Below are positions 38,026 through 48,670 of a stretch of DNA of 64,000 nucleotides, piece after piece (the first letter of the stretch is position 1; every line of letters starts with the position of its first letter). The position numbers and the translations under genes were made by a program. The DNA lies in assembly GCF_017591425.1 (NCBI RefSeq), contig NW_024466459.1, positions 3,596,001 to 3,660,000 on the forward strand, read 5' to 3'. This stretch comes from Ochotona curzoniae (lineage: Eukaryota; Chordata; Mammalia; Lagomorpha; Ochotonidae). A model generated the notes under the pieces. It did no database searches. It was not told the origin of the DNA and saw only the letters and a program-made list of their open reading frames with translations.

Positions 38026-38689
38026 CATGTGCCTGTCTCTCCTCCTTTTATTACAGGGATACTGCTCCCCCAATGGGGTCTCCGCTCCCATACATCTCCC
38101 AAAGATTCCAACTCCAAATGCCATTACTTTGGAGGTTAAGGCTTTAACATACAAATCTGAGGGTAATGGACACAAACATCCAGTTTAGAGCAGTGTGTAT
38201 ACAGATTTTCCAGTAATGCTGGCCCACAGGTGAGGAACCACTGCTCCATATCAAAAGACCTAATTTAAGGAAGGAGCTCAGCTTGAAACGCTCCATCATG
38301 CCTGGATTTCTAACAATGAAATGACATGGTTAAAGGAAATTAACAGATACTCCTGTTCATCATGGGGTGGTCTATTTAGAACTGCTTTTTCTATCAGGAA
38401 CTTTAGTGGAATGCTGTAAAACAGGCCACCTTGGACTGCTGAGTGTTTGGGGTGGGATGGGAGAAGAGAAGGGAAAACAAGAGGTGATTTTGGAGCATCG
38501 TATGTATGTTGAAGAAGGATGGACATGAAGGGCTCTATGGCAGGCAATGTGGGCTAAGGAAATATCGAGAAGACAGCGGGCCCCTGAAGAGTAGTGAAGG
38601 GCAGGCAAGAGACAGATGGGTTTCCTGGGAAACATCAAGTGTAGCAGGGCCAGAGCATGCAAGGCACTAGAACTCCCTTTGTGTGTGTG

Positions 38690-38865
38690 TGCTACGACAA
38701 AAGGCCATGTGAGGACAAAGCAGCAAGGCGACCCACACTGAGAATGTGAGCACATGGCCCCTGATCTTGGCCTTCCAGCCCTCCAGAGCTATGAGGAACA
38801 CACCTGTGTTGCTTTAGCCCCATCTATGGTGCTATACCAGTCCCAAGCTAAGACCCCCCACAACC
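38690..38865 (+). mobile_element. Partial LTR relic (3' half)
   Basis: 'aaaggccatgtgaggacaaa', 'tgatcttggccttccagccc' and 'cagagctatgaggaacacac' match the 3' half of the same LTR kind seen at 29568-30170. The 5' half is not recognised. Confidence 0.4.
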
Positions 38866-39344
38866 ATTGCTAAGAACCCAAAAAGCAGTAGGTGCCTCAA
38901 AAAGGCATATAGTAGGCTGCTTCTAACCACAAAATATACATTGTTTTAAAATTGACTTTTAGTTCATACAAGCCTTCTGTCACTTATATACTTTCTCAAC
39001 CAGCAGCAAATGGACAAAAGTTTAAATAGAGTCCTCAAATTAATCATAAATATATGCAATAATTTGCTGTAAAGATTTATGGTGCTGCTGCAAGTAATTA
39101 GAAAATTTTTTTAAGTATAATGATAACAGATTGGCTAAAGTAAAAAAAAAAAAAATCTGATGATAAAGGATTGGCTAAACAAAGTCTACATAATTTACAA
39201 AATATATACACAATAATACAACATTCAAGGTGCCCTCTACTTCCTCTTCAAAAACAAATTCACTGTTGGGTACATTGGCTCTTGCAATAAAGTGAACTGT
39301 GTTTGAGACATTGTTCCTAGGCTTGTTGTAAAAAGTTGCATCAT

Positions 39345-39670
39345 GGGCCAGGAGCAGTGGCCTAGTGATTGGAGTCCTTGCCTTGCAAGTGCCAAGATCC
39401 TGTATGGGTGCTGGTTCATGTCCCAACACCCTCTTCTTCCTGTCTAGCTTCTTGTTTGTGGCCTGGGGGTGACAGTTGAGGAGGGCCCAGGGCCTTTGGG
39501 ACCCTGCACTCACATGGGAGACCCGGTAGGGAGGGGTCTCCTGGATCCTGGCTTCAGATTGGCTAGGCTCCAGCCATTGCAGCCGCGTAGGGGATGAATC
39601 AGCAGATGGAGGATCTTTCTCTCATCTGTATGTCTGACTTTCCAATAAAAAATGAATCTTAAAAAAAAAA
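39345..39670 (+). repeat. Young C-SINE, sense
   Basis: Head 'gggccaggagcagtggccta', then 'gtttgtggcctgggggtg' and tail 'gactttccaataaaaaatga' ending in an A run. Full length with moderate divergence. Confidence 0.85.
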
Positions 39671-41165
39671 GCTGTATCCTGCCATCTTACTTTTTGTTCT
39701 AATATCCAACAGAAGGTTGACATATCTGACATAGTTTGTACATGTTAGTGTGGCTAACAGATATAATTTTCTTGTAACTAAAAACATTTAAAAAATCTCT
39801 TCCTTATCCTGTCTGTATTTTTTTATGAAATTAGAGATTTGGGGGTTCACTTTGTCTTTATCTCTAGAGACCCTCTTGATTCAACTCAACCCCACATTCT
39901 GTACTCTTTGGAGTCTCTAATGTATGCAAATGAGAATTTGCCTGATGACACAAGACGCAAGTTTTGCTTGATGGTAACAGTGAGCCAGGTAGGGATGCTC
40001 TCCGTCCTCACTGTCCACTTGAAAACTGGAAGGAAACGTTGCCAGGGCTGTGTCTGCTGGGCAGTCTGTTGCCATGGAGCCGAACACAGCTGCCTGTCAT
40101 CCCAGGGCTACCATGTTATAAACACCCCCTTTCGAACTCCCAGGGGTCTGATTACAGACATGCCATTGTTTGTCATGATGTCCCGGGTTTCCCAATTTGA
40201 CTTGGCTAAAGGAAAGAAGAGAAATGAACATACAGAGAGAAGGCCCTAGGGTGCAGAGAGAGCAGCTCTGGTCCATCGGGTGTCTGAGGTGGAGGAGTCG
40301 GGAGGAGCAGATCATTAGGTAGACCTAATTCATTAGGGGGTGGCGGGAGTGGTGAAGATGGGGTGGAAATGAGCCACGGCAGTTCAGGAAGCTCCTCTGC
40401 AGAGGCTCCAAGCCAGGACTGCCTGTGCATCCATTCAGGTGAATGGACATCGCTGCTGTAATGACAGTAGATGATAATGAAACTTAATATCCAAATCTAA
40501 TAATAAAACAACTTTGTATGTAAGCATTTCAATCTCCTTTAATCAAAGCAGTGACATGCCCATGAAATCCTTCACTCAGATGAATTCAGCTTCCTCTGGC
40601 TCCTGGGTCTGTTGTGTGCCAGATTGTTCTGTGGCCAGCGTTGGGAGATGGGGCAGCAGTGTGAGCAGAAGAAAGGCAACATGCTTGGCAGGTAACAGGG
40701 CACAGGAGTGTGTCAGGAAAGCTGTGTCTCGTTCCCAGGTGCAGCTAGGGCTAGAGAGGGACAGGGGAGACAGCAGCAAACCTCAAGTATGCGTTCCTCC
40801 TACCCTTTGGTCTTTTCCCCATGTGACAAATACAGATGTATTTTTTACTGTTTGGACTTTAATGTGTGAGTGAGAAATTTGTGAACGTTTCATTTTTTGG
40901 TCAGTATGTGCATCGTGTTTTTATGGATTGTTTTAGATAAGTCCTGATTAAATCCTTAGTAGGGAGAACCTTGTAACCAATGGGAAAGTTTGGGGATTTC
41001 TCTGGAACCAGTTTTTGTTAAGGCAGTTTAGCCCAAGCCATTAACCCACTGGCATCTCATATTGGAATGCCTGGATGCTGTCCCCAGCTGTGGCTCCCAA
41101 GCTGTTTCCTTTAGGTGAGGAGGAACATTTTTAAGCATTTGAGGATTATTTTCTTCTGTAGCGCA

Positions 41166-41335
41166 CAGTAGGGAGGAAGATAAGCTTGAAAAGCCATAGG
41201 ACCTGGGCTCAAACGATGGCCTGCCTCTCTGCGCTCACCTCATTTTGGTCTTCAGAAGATTAAATGCATATAAATGACTTAGAATTCTCTGGAATAGAAG
41301 GTACTCAGGAAATGCTTACTACTGGGAGTAACAGT
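41166..41335 (+). repeat. MIR-like element
   Basis: 'cacagtagggaggaagataa', 'acctgggctcaaacgatggc', then 'gaagattaaatgcatataaa' and 'agaaggtactcaggaaatgc'. It reads as MIR with the central part deleted. Confidence 0.5.
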
Positions 41336-41839
41336 ATTTACCTCATGAAGAGAATAAAAAATAGACCAGTTCAAGTTTTCTATGACTTTATTAAAATAAG
41401 GGGATCTGCTTGATAGAACCACATTTTTTTCATTTCAGCTTTGGGCTTAAGGATTTAGGGTAGTAATATTTTCCTGACTGAAAGCCTCACTCAAAAGTGA
41501 GATCATTTCACATTTTCCAGGGACTTTTTTGCACAAATTCACAAAGAATAAAAGAGTAGACAGGAATTGGAAATGCCTAGGCCCTCAGTGCGCGTTGGAG
41601 AAGGGAGCCTACGGCCTTGAAGAGTACAGGGCGGGATCGTGGGGACGTGAGGGCGAGCATGGCCACACATGGCTTTCTGTGTGCAGGGCCTGGCATCCCG
41701 GAAGTGGGAGACCAACAGGTGTACAGACGGAGACGGGACAAAAGAGGCAAGAGAAACCAGGGGCATGGGACCAGGGGCCAAAATGTTTGACCATGACCTC
41801 CAAAATACTTGGAACCTGGCGGAAATGAACCCCTAGAGC

Positions 41840-41862
41840 AAAAAAAAAAAAAAAAAAAAAAA
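41840..41862 (+). repeat. Poly(A) tract, 23 A
   Basis: An uninterrupted run of 23 A after 'aacccctagagc'. It could be the tail of an unidentified retroposed sequence, but no poly(A) signal lies just upstream and no flanking repeat is evident. Confidence 0.95.
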
Positions 41863-42251
41863 TCATAGATTTGTTCCAGGGGCGTTGAAGACAACAAAAT
41901 GAAAGCATAGCTGTGGCCTCACCCCAGCTCCTTCCCCACTCTCAACACTCAGCAAATAGCTGGTTCTAGTCAAGAATGAAGTGTAATTTTTTTTTTTAAG
42001 AAAAAGGAGCTAGCAGAAGATCTTTGCTAAATTAAAGGAGAAAGAAAGAAAGAATGTAGCAGAAAACAAAGAGCACATAGCAAATGGAAAATCATCTAAG
42101 AAGCGGAGAAATTCAAATAACAGTTCTCTGTAACTAACGGTTTTTGATAGTGTCAAAACATTTGCAAAATATATCAACATATTTTTCTTTCAAGGAAAAT
42201 GGTAGGAAGGATGGAGGAGGAGGAGAAAATATGTTTTAAAATAATAATTCA

Positions 42252-42585
42252 GGGCCTGGTGCAGTAGCCTAGTGGCTGAAGTCCTTGCCTTGCATGCACC
42301 GGGATCTCATATGGGCACTGGTTCATGTCCTGGCTGCTCCACTTCCCATGCAGCTCCCTGATTGTGGCCTGGGAAAGCAGTCGAGGATGACCCAAAGCCT
42401 TGGGACCCTTCATTTGCGTGGGAGACCTGAAAGAGGCTCCTGACTCCTGGCTTTGGATCAGCTCAGCTCTGGCCATTGCAGCCTCGTGGGGAGTGAACCA
42501 GCAATGGAAGATCTTTCTCTCTGTTTCTCCTCCTCTCTGTAAAATTTGACTTTCCAACAGAAATAAACGAATCTTTTAAAAATTA
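42252..42585 (+). repeat. Young C-SINE, sense
   Basis: Head 'gggcctggtgcagtagccta', then 'gatctcatatgggcactgg' and tail 'tttccaacagaaataaacga'. Full length. Confidence 0.85.
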
Positions 42586-42659
42586 AAATTTAACAGAGAG
42601 ATGAAAAGTTCTCAAAGCCAAGGGGAAGAGTGGTAGACAAAAATCAGAAGATTAAAACC

Positions 42660-43190
42660 ATATTACAGAAAATAAACAAAAAAGGGTGTAACTGAACAAT
42701 TCCGAGGAATTGTGACACACCTGAGAGAATCATATTAAATGAAAAATAGGAAGTAGCTATAAAATAAGAAGAAAGCAAAAGTCCTAATAAAGAAAATTGT
42801 AATTGTGGGATATTGTCTAAGGTCCAGCACACATAAAATCCATCTTTCTAACTTTGTGTGTGTGTGTATGCATAAACTAACAGAGGAATATTTTTTCCAA
42901 TAATTGTATTTAAAGGTAGAAATGTGGTGTGCACAGTGTCTCATGAAATTTCATATGGAATAATTGATACCAAACATTTCCCATCAAAGTTATTGATACA
43001 AGAGAAAATAAAATCATACAGGCATCCCAGCAGAGAAATAAAGTCATATTCAGCCTTACCAAAGACTTCCCTATAGTAATATGCAATGCCAGAAAATATT
43101 ATAATTTCTCAAATTCTGAGAGGAAGAAAATAGGATTGAAGCATTTTTGTACTCAGCCAAGTTGTCTCTCCTATAGAGAGAGAACACTTT
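42660..43190 (+). repeat. Probable old L1 3' segment
   Basis: A-rich sequence with 'atgcaatgccagaaaatatt', 'atttctcaaattctgagagg' and 'tactcagccaagttgtctct' resembles the 3' end of old L1 elements (the '...tatatccagccaaactatc' theme). The left boundary is uncertain. A SINE interrupts it at 43192. Confidence 0.4.
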
Positions 43191-43191
43191 T

Positions 43192-43463
43192 TCTTCAGAT
43201 TTATTGGAAAGGCAGATTTACAGAGAGAAAGATCTTCTGTCCAATGATTCACTCCCCAAATGGCCTCAGCTACCAGAGCTAACCAAAGCCAGGAACCATT
43301 AGCCTCTTCCAGCTCTCCGATGTGGGTGCAGGATCCCAAGGCTTTGGGACATTCTCTATTGCTTTCCCAGGCCACAGCAGGGAGCTGGACAGAAGTGAAG
43401 CATCGCATGGGATCCCGACGCTTGAAGGTAGATGATTAGCCTGTTGAGCCCCAGCACCAGCCC
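43192..43463 (-). repeat. C-SINE, antisense
   Basis: Tail complement 'cttcagatttattggaaagg', 'ttgctttcccaggccacagc' and head complement 'gagccccagcaccagcccc'. It inserted into the old L1-like segment. Confidence 0.8.
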
Positions 43464-43654
43464 CTGAACTGACATTCTTAATGGACAAGAATGCAAGAAA
43501 TAGGCGAAAGCACAGAAATGCTTTTTACGTGACCACAAGCTCAAAATTTCAGAGTTGGGAGTGGATGTTGTGGTGATAAATTATGTGGTACACTCCTGTT
43601 CCTATTTCATATTCAGTTAAATCACATATAGCATGTGAAACATAAATTATTTTT

Positions 43655-43957
43655 GTTGTTGTTGATTAATTTGAGAGGTAGAGAGGGACAGAGCTATTGT
43701 TTTGTGGGTCACTCCCCAAATGCCTGCACCAGCCAGGATTTAAGCTAGGTCAAAGTTAGCTGCCTGGAATTCAATTCAGGTCTCCCATGTAGGTGGTAGA
43801 CACCCAAATACTTGAGCTATCACCTGCGGTCCTCCAGGGTACACATTTAGTACAATACTAGAATCAGGAATAGAACTGACCCTAAAGTCCAGGTACTCTG
43901 ATATGGACTCAGGCATCCGAAAAAGCATCTTAAGCATTGTATCAAATGCCTAGTCCC
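43655..43957 (-). repeat. Old C-SINE, antisense
   Basis: 'aatttgagaggtagagaggg', 'gtcactccccaaatgcctgc', 'ggtctcccatgtaggtggta' and a degraded head ending 'aaatgcctagtccc'. The middle part is altered. Confidence 0.55.
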
Positions 43958-44679
43958 AAAGTAATTACTGCAGGAGACAGAGAAACGTAAATATATAGCC
44001 AGAGAAAGACGCCGGCGTGTGCCCTGATTGACATCACGTGGATGCACGTCTTTGCCCTATTCAGACATTTTCTTCCAGAGGCTTCTCTTCCACCACCCTC
44101 CCTGACCCCTTTAGCTTTTAGAAGTGACAGACGAGCCACCAGCCTTTCCTTGACCAGCCTAGTGGCCATCAACCCGTTGATCACTGATTGTGACCTAGAA
44201 GCAGAGTCCAGCCCAGGGACCGGGGAAATTGTCTGTGACCAAGGATCTCAGTCTGTCAACCTGTGTTGAAGAGGCTCAAAGAGCTAGTTTAGGGGGCGAG
44301 GTGGGGAGAATGTTTTAACCAAAGCAGAAGCTTGCTCTGAGTGGCCCTCTAGTCACGATTTGAAGCCTCTGGTGTCTCCAACCCGAGCCGGGGAAGGTGG
44401 CAGGGCTGGCGAATGGAGAGGACCCTGGGGCAGGTACTTGGATGATAGGTTGCTGCCAGTTGCGTGAACAAGGACATTAAAGGCATGGACTGTACTTGCA
44501 GGGGTCAGGCTGCGTGACCCCTCATTTTTGCAGCTCGTTTCTCTGATTGCCTCTTTACTGTCTTGTTTCTGACCAGATGTTACAAACTCATCTGTGTGAG
44601 GAACAGGTGCTTTGTCTGGGTTTCTTAAATTCAGAACAGTCAATTCTGTGGTGAAAAAATGTTTTATTTTTCATTTTAG

Positions 44680-44781
44680 ATAACTTACATCCGACAAGAA
44701 TATGAAACAAAATTCAAAGGGTTGATGCCAGCATCCCTAAGACAAGAACTTGAAGATACCATTTCCTCCCTAAAATCACAG
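44680..44781 (+). CDS. CEP112: CEP112 internal coding exon (third from the end)
   Basis: A 102-base, phase 0 exon of 34 codons starts ITYIRQEYETKFKG and ends EDTISSLKSQ. The acceptor is a T-rich tract ending tcattttag; the donor is cag|gtaaat. The central LMPASLRQELEDT segment, with its helix-breaking Pro, is a recognisable C-terminal signature of CEP112/CCDC46. The second half returns to heptad-like coiled coil. The exon follows a 32-kb intron and precedes a 2.5-kb intron, and it joins both neighbouring exons in frame. No disabling change is seen. A length divisible by three means skipping this exon would keep the frame. Confidence 0.9.
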
Positions 44782-47249
44782 GTAAATGCTAGAATCAGGA
44801 CATTTCCCGGGGATTTAAAAGAAGTGCATCTTATAAAAAGAAAAGTTCAAATAAATTTCGTTCTGGATTGATATAAGTCAGTGTGATACCGTAGTATAAT
44901 GTACTCTTCAAGATTGTTTTTGGTTCTTACCTTGTTTTATCTTTTTTTTTTTTTTACAAATTCAGAAACTCAATAAGATGTTTTGAAAACACCCTTAAAA
45001 TAGACAAGTTTAGGGATGGTGACTTTTATTCGCTTAGTCCACTTTGCAGTCCAACTTCACCCTTCACCTGGCCCTGGGTCCACAATGCCATCACCTCATG
45101 ATGATTCCTAGCTGGGTCAAAGTACAAAGAAATCTAAAGCACAGTCAAGTTAGAAGCTTTTATAAAAAGAGCAGATTATTTGAAAGGCAGAACTAAGAAG
45201 AGCTAGGACATAAAAGTAAGTCAAAGAGGATAAAGGGTTAAGTAATGTTTGTTTACAAGGGAAAGTTCTCCTGGAGGTGCAGTTTGCCCATCACGTTTGG
45301 GGCCCAGCTCTGTGGGAGCTGACACCCTCGTAGGAGTTTTTGTTTTTATTTGGGGTGGGGGGTGGAGCAGGGTGGAAAGCAGAGGAGAAAGCCGATACCC
45401 ACCTGCAGCACTTCTGTTATCATTCATCTCCTTTCACTGTAATAAAAGCTACTGCAGCCTCCTCCAACTGGATGTTGATCCCAAAAGAGAGTGCTGCCAG
45501 CTGCATGAGGGCCTCAGAGTTGGCAGCTGTGTGGAGGAGTCCCAGGCCAGAGAGGGCGCAAATTTAGTTTGAAGGCACAGGTGCTTGTGTTTTGTGAAAA
45601 TTGTTGGGATTCCAGTTGCAAAGCAGGGTGGGGGAGGGAAGTGTGGAATCAGTGCAAGCCTGCATCTGTCAAAGTTATCAATTGTCCCAAGGGTCGTTTG
45701 AGCCATTGGACAAAAGTAAGACCTGGATGATATTAGCAATGGGTGAAACCCAGGGAATCACTTTGATAGGGTAACCATTTAGAAAGACGGTGCTTTGCTG
45801 TCTGTTCAACACATTTTCTGGACTGCCAGCTCTTCTCTCTTGTATAACTGTTTCAGAACCAACAGTCATCATGGTTTCAGTTCAGACCAAGAAGGCAAGA
45901 GTAAGCAATTCCAAACAGATCAATTGCCAGACTCTCAGTCACATTCAGCCATTCCTATAAAGTTAACTCCAACCCATTTTTATTTGACCGTGTAAAGTAC
46001 ATTCAAACGTATGCCTGATACAGTTCTCTTTAGTAGTGTAAGAGCTTACACTGCGCAACAATCAAATGCATTGATCTAGATTCCTACTTAAGGAAATATG
46101 CGAAGCATCCCAGTTTCTTCTACCCTCTATCCTCGCTCCCCCAAGAATACAGGTATGAATCGGGACATAGCTATGAACTGTGAGCTCTGTTCTGGGCAGA
46201 GTCTGTTACTCATTTCACACCATCCTCCTAGCCTGTAATTATCATTAACCCCATTTCACAGATGAGGCATCAAGAGCTGAAATAGCTTTCCTGGAGCCAA
46301 AGAGGCCAAGCTAGGGATTGAACCAAGCTGGCCTTTTTCTAGGCAAATCAAAGGCTCTTTCCATCAAGACATGTTGTGTCTGCAACCTCAGGGAATCCCC
46401 AGGATGGACCGAGGTTTCCAGGGAACAGTCAGCTTCTTTCCTCTCATTCAGTAAACAGCCAGGGAATGCTTGCTGTGTGATCAAGTCTGTAAAACAAACC
46501 AGGGGTGCTGAGGTTTATAAAAAATGTCATTCCTGTCCCCAAAATGCCCTTCAGATGTACAGGAGAGAGAAGCACCCAAATGAGCCCACAGTACTGTGAG
46601 AAGGGCCAGCCACAGAGCACAGGAATACAAAAGAGGGACTCACTGCTGTGGCTTAGAGTAGTAAGTGTAAGATTTTGGGGGAACTGGAAGTTTAGAATGG
46701 TGACATTGAACCAGGATGAAAATGCCGGTGAAAGTCATGACACAGGAGAGTATTTCAAAACATACATGGAAGAGTAGAACTAAAAGTTTATGTGCAAAAA
46801 ACACCACCTTGAAATCCATGCATGCAAAAGGACTATTCACAGCAAATACAGTCTAAGAAACAGCATGAATTTCAATTTTTGTGCCACATTAAGCTGATTT
46901 TTAAAATTCTATTCTTCCAAAAAAGATATATATTTTTTTAAGGATCCATGTGTAATGTAAGGCAGGCACAATGGGAAGGGAGTGAGGCAAGATGATGCCG
47001 CTGAATTAGCATGGCCACTGCAAAATGACTCTGTAATAGGGAGCTGGAACCAGGTTCTGTAGTCCCTGCTGGATTTTTAGGAGGGAAGGGATGTAACCAG
47101 CTATAAAGAACATGGCACTGCTGTTCAACAGAGCCTCTGAGAGCTCTTTAGGAAATCATCTGGATTTAAACAAAATCCAACCACGTCCTCTGTGCCACCC
47201 TGACTTGTAAGCCACCTGCCCCTGTCCTCATGTAAGGTGTCTTTTCCAG
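44782..47249 (+). other. CEP112: CEP112 intron, 2.5 kb
   Basis: Runs from gtaaat to ttttccag. It contains a T-tract ending near 44957, a G-rich run near 45350-45385 and a MIR relic near 46195-46370. No young SINE is present. Confidence 0.8.
46195..46370 (-). repeat. MIR element, antisense
   Basis: 'taaccccatttcacagatga', 'ggcatcaagagctgaaatag' and 'ctagggattgaaccaagctg' are the usual antisense MIR order. Confidence 0.65.
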
Positions 47250-47314
47250 GTTAACTTTCTGCAGAAGAGAGCATCCATCCTCCAAGAAGAGCTGACAACA
47301 TACCAAGGCAGAAG
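47250..47314 (+). CDS. CEP112: CEP112 penultimate coding exon
   Basis: A 65-base exon encodes VNFLQKRASILQEELTTYQG plus an Arg, then two bases (AG) of a split codon. The acceptor is gtgtcttttccag and the donor aag|gtacag. The previous exon ends in phase 0 and this one ends in phase 2, so the last Arg codon is completed by the terminal exon at 48243. The peptide is the final heptad-rich stretch of the protein. If the downstream intron were retained, the frame would run through the donor for about 20 more codons to a TGA at 47376-47378, giving an alternative tail. Confidence 0.9.
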
Positions 47315-48242
47315 GTACAGCAGCCCAGTGCCCTCCCTTGCATTCCTAATGTTTGCACCTAGGAGTCTCCGGGTTTGACATCCAAATCTTTCTGTAAGAT
47401 TTATTTTTATTGGAAAGTCAGATATACAGAGGGGAGGAGAGACAGAGAGGAAGATCTTCCATCTGCTGATTCACTCCCCAGGTGCCCACAACAACCAGAG
47501 CAAGCCAGGAGCTTCTTCTGGGTCTCCCACACAGGTGCAAGGTCCCAAGGCTTTAGGCCATCCTCCACTGCTTTCCTAGGACACAAGCAGGGAGCTGGAT
47601 GGGAAGTGGGGCTGCTAGGACATGAACTGGTGCCCCAAGTCTTAGCCAGAACCATCAGGACAAGATGCAAGAGCATGAAGGTGCTGGCAAGCTTAGGCCT
47701 CACCAGGGTAATCCCAGCAGAACATGGCCCAGAGGCCGTGACGCCTGACCAAGGATGCCCTGTCTGTCTTGGAGACACCAAGATGGCTTGGGTTCTTGCT
47801 ATGTTAGCTCACATCTTCAAAGTGCCCTCCTCCCGGGGCGTTTGGTTCTGTGGCCAGAAGAGATCAACTGCTCAGTGTGTCGCAGTGCCCCCAGGGTGCT
47901 TTGCACAAGACCATTTTAGTCGAAAGTTCCCTGTGACATCACTGACATGGGCTGTGCTCACCTGCTCCAGTTCAATCACACTTCCTTGTAGTTCACTGCA
48001 GGACTGAGTCACTTCTTTGGCATAACATGAAAAGGAAAAAGTTTGTGAATCATTCACTTTTCAAACGATTCTGTTTGCTTGGTATAGATAAGATTTAATC
48101 CATTATAGGCATAGCTAATGAAATTTTGATAGCAAATATCTTTTTAACCCTTCTCTAGCTTTTTCATAATGGGAATGCATTTAAGAGCTGACAGATGTGT
48201 TAAACCTAGGGTAACACCCTAACTGGGGTCCCTGCTTTTCAG
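47315..48242 (+). other. CEP112: Last CEP112 intron, 928 bp
   Basis: Runs from gtacag to gcttttcag. A 5'-truncated antisense C-SINE occupies about 47393-47635; the rest is unassigned. A 210-codon frame from 47375 to 48007 crosses the SINE and is treated as chance. Confidence 0.8.
47393..47635 (-). repeat. 5'-truncated C-SINE, antisense
   Basis: Tail complement 'gtaagatttatttttattgg' and 'cagatatacagaggggagg', then 'ggagctggatgggaagtgg'. It stops at 'ggtgccccaagtcttag', so the tRNA-derived head with the Pol III promoter is missing. Confidence 0.8.
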
Positions 48243-48246
48243 GTAA
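48243..48246 (+). CDS. CEP112: CEP112 terminal exon, coding part (last base of Arg plus stop)
   Basis: The acceptor is a pyrimidine-rich tract ending ctgcttttcag, with AG at 48241-48242. The next four bases are GTAA. Joined to the AG left by the penultimate exon they give AGG TAA, so the protein ends ...TYQGRR. This agrees with the C terminus I associate with mammalian CEP112, which supports choosing this acceptor over any other AG nearby. The exon therefore supplies one coding base and the stop; everything after 48246 is untranslated. Confidence 0.8.
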
Positions 48247-48670
48247 CTACCCAAGAGAATGTGCTGGATGGAGTTATGCGGGCAGCACTGTGGACTCCTG
48301 CCAGCAGGTTTGAAGATTTGGATATTGTAAACTGTGAGATCAGTGGCATTTTTTAATACTGAATGTAATTAAGGTCATAAAAACATACATCATTCACACA
48401 TTAATGGGTTGGTTTTATTTGTGTCTACCTAAATTAATTTTTAAACATTCCTTTATTTGATTTCCATACTTGTGTACATTCAAGTGTATGCCGAGAAGTT
48501 GAAATGCTTTCTCATGTTATCCCTTAGTGATACTTGGCATAGAGTCTTACCAGTTGCGTATGGTCAGAATCACGTTTGTAGTATCATATCCAAAATTTTT
48601 AAACCTTGTTTATTTACATTGTTCTTATGTTCATGTTCATATATCATTAAAATATTATTTTGTATTTATC
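48247..48670 (+). other. CEP112: Probable CEP112 3' UTR
   Basis: AT-rich sequence after the stop contains no SINE or other recognisable repeat. The 3' end is inferred from an ATTAAA at 48646-48651 and a later GT-rich stretch (about 48711-48722, ttgtggtggtatt). An AATAAA at 50238-50243 would allow a much longer UTR. The end point is therefore uncertain. Confidence 0.45.
48646..48651 (+). promoter_or_regulatory. CEP112: Candidate poly(A) signal ATTAAA
   Basis: ATTAAA is the commonest variant of the AATAAA signal. It lies about 400 bases past the CEP112 stop and is followed by T-rich and then GT-rich sequence of the kind found downstream of cleavage sites. It was chosen by position and context only; transcript ends would be needed to confirm it. 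Confidence 0.4.

Larger units (their letters stand above)
12490..44679 (+). other. CEP112: CEP112 intron of about 32 kb
   Basis: Bounded by the gtacgt donor at 12490 and the tcattttag acceptor ending at 44679. It contains most of the repeats listed separately: SINEs, MIR, L1, L2, hAT-type, LTR and short inverted-repeat elements. Stretches where I recognise nothing include about 13600-17320, 18000-20470, 23500-24960, 25590-28580, 30870-32740, 35790-37040, 39680-41160 and 43960-44670. Confidence 0.8.

Noticed and set aside
39839..40249. 136-codon + strand open frame
   Set aside because: No paired splice sites or recognisable domain; it reads as chance.
41025..41115. Possible C-SINE fragment
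   Set aside because: Only a short stretch resembles the SINE head; too diverged to list as a feature.
41521..41862. Possible processed pseudogene ending in the 23-A tract
   Set aside because: No poly(A) signal just before the A run, no flanking duplication found, and the 99-codon frame resembles no protein I know.
44940..44966. Strong polypyrimidine tract followed by cag, a possible extra acceptor in the 2.5-kb intron
   Set aside because: No convincing donor or coiled-coil-like reading frame follows, and the known exons already join in frame without it.
47375..48007. 210-codon + strand open frame in the last CEP112 intron
   Set aside because: It starts in the intron, runs through an antisense SINE and has no homology that I recognise. 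C-SINEs are GC-rich and often open on several frames.
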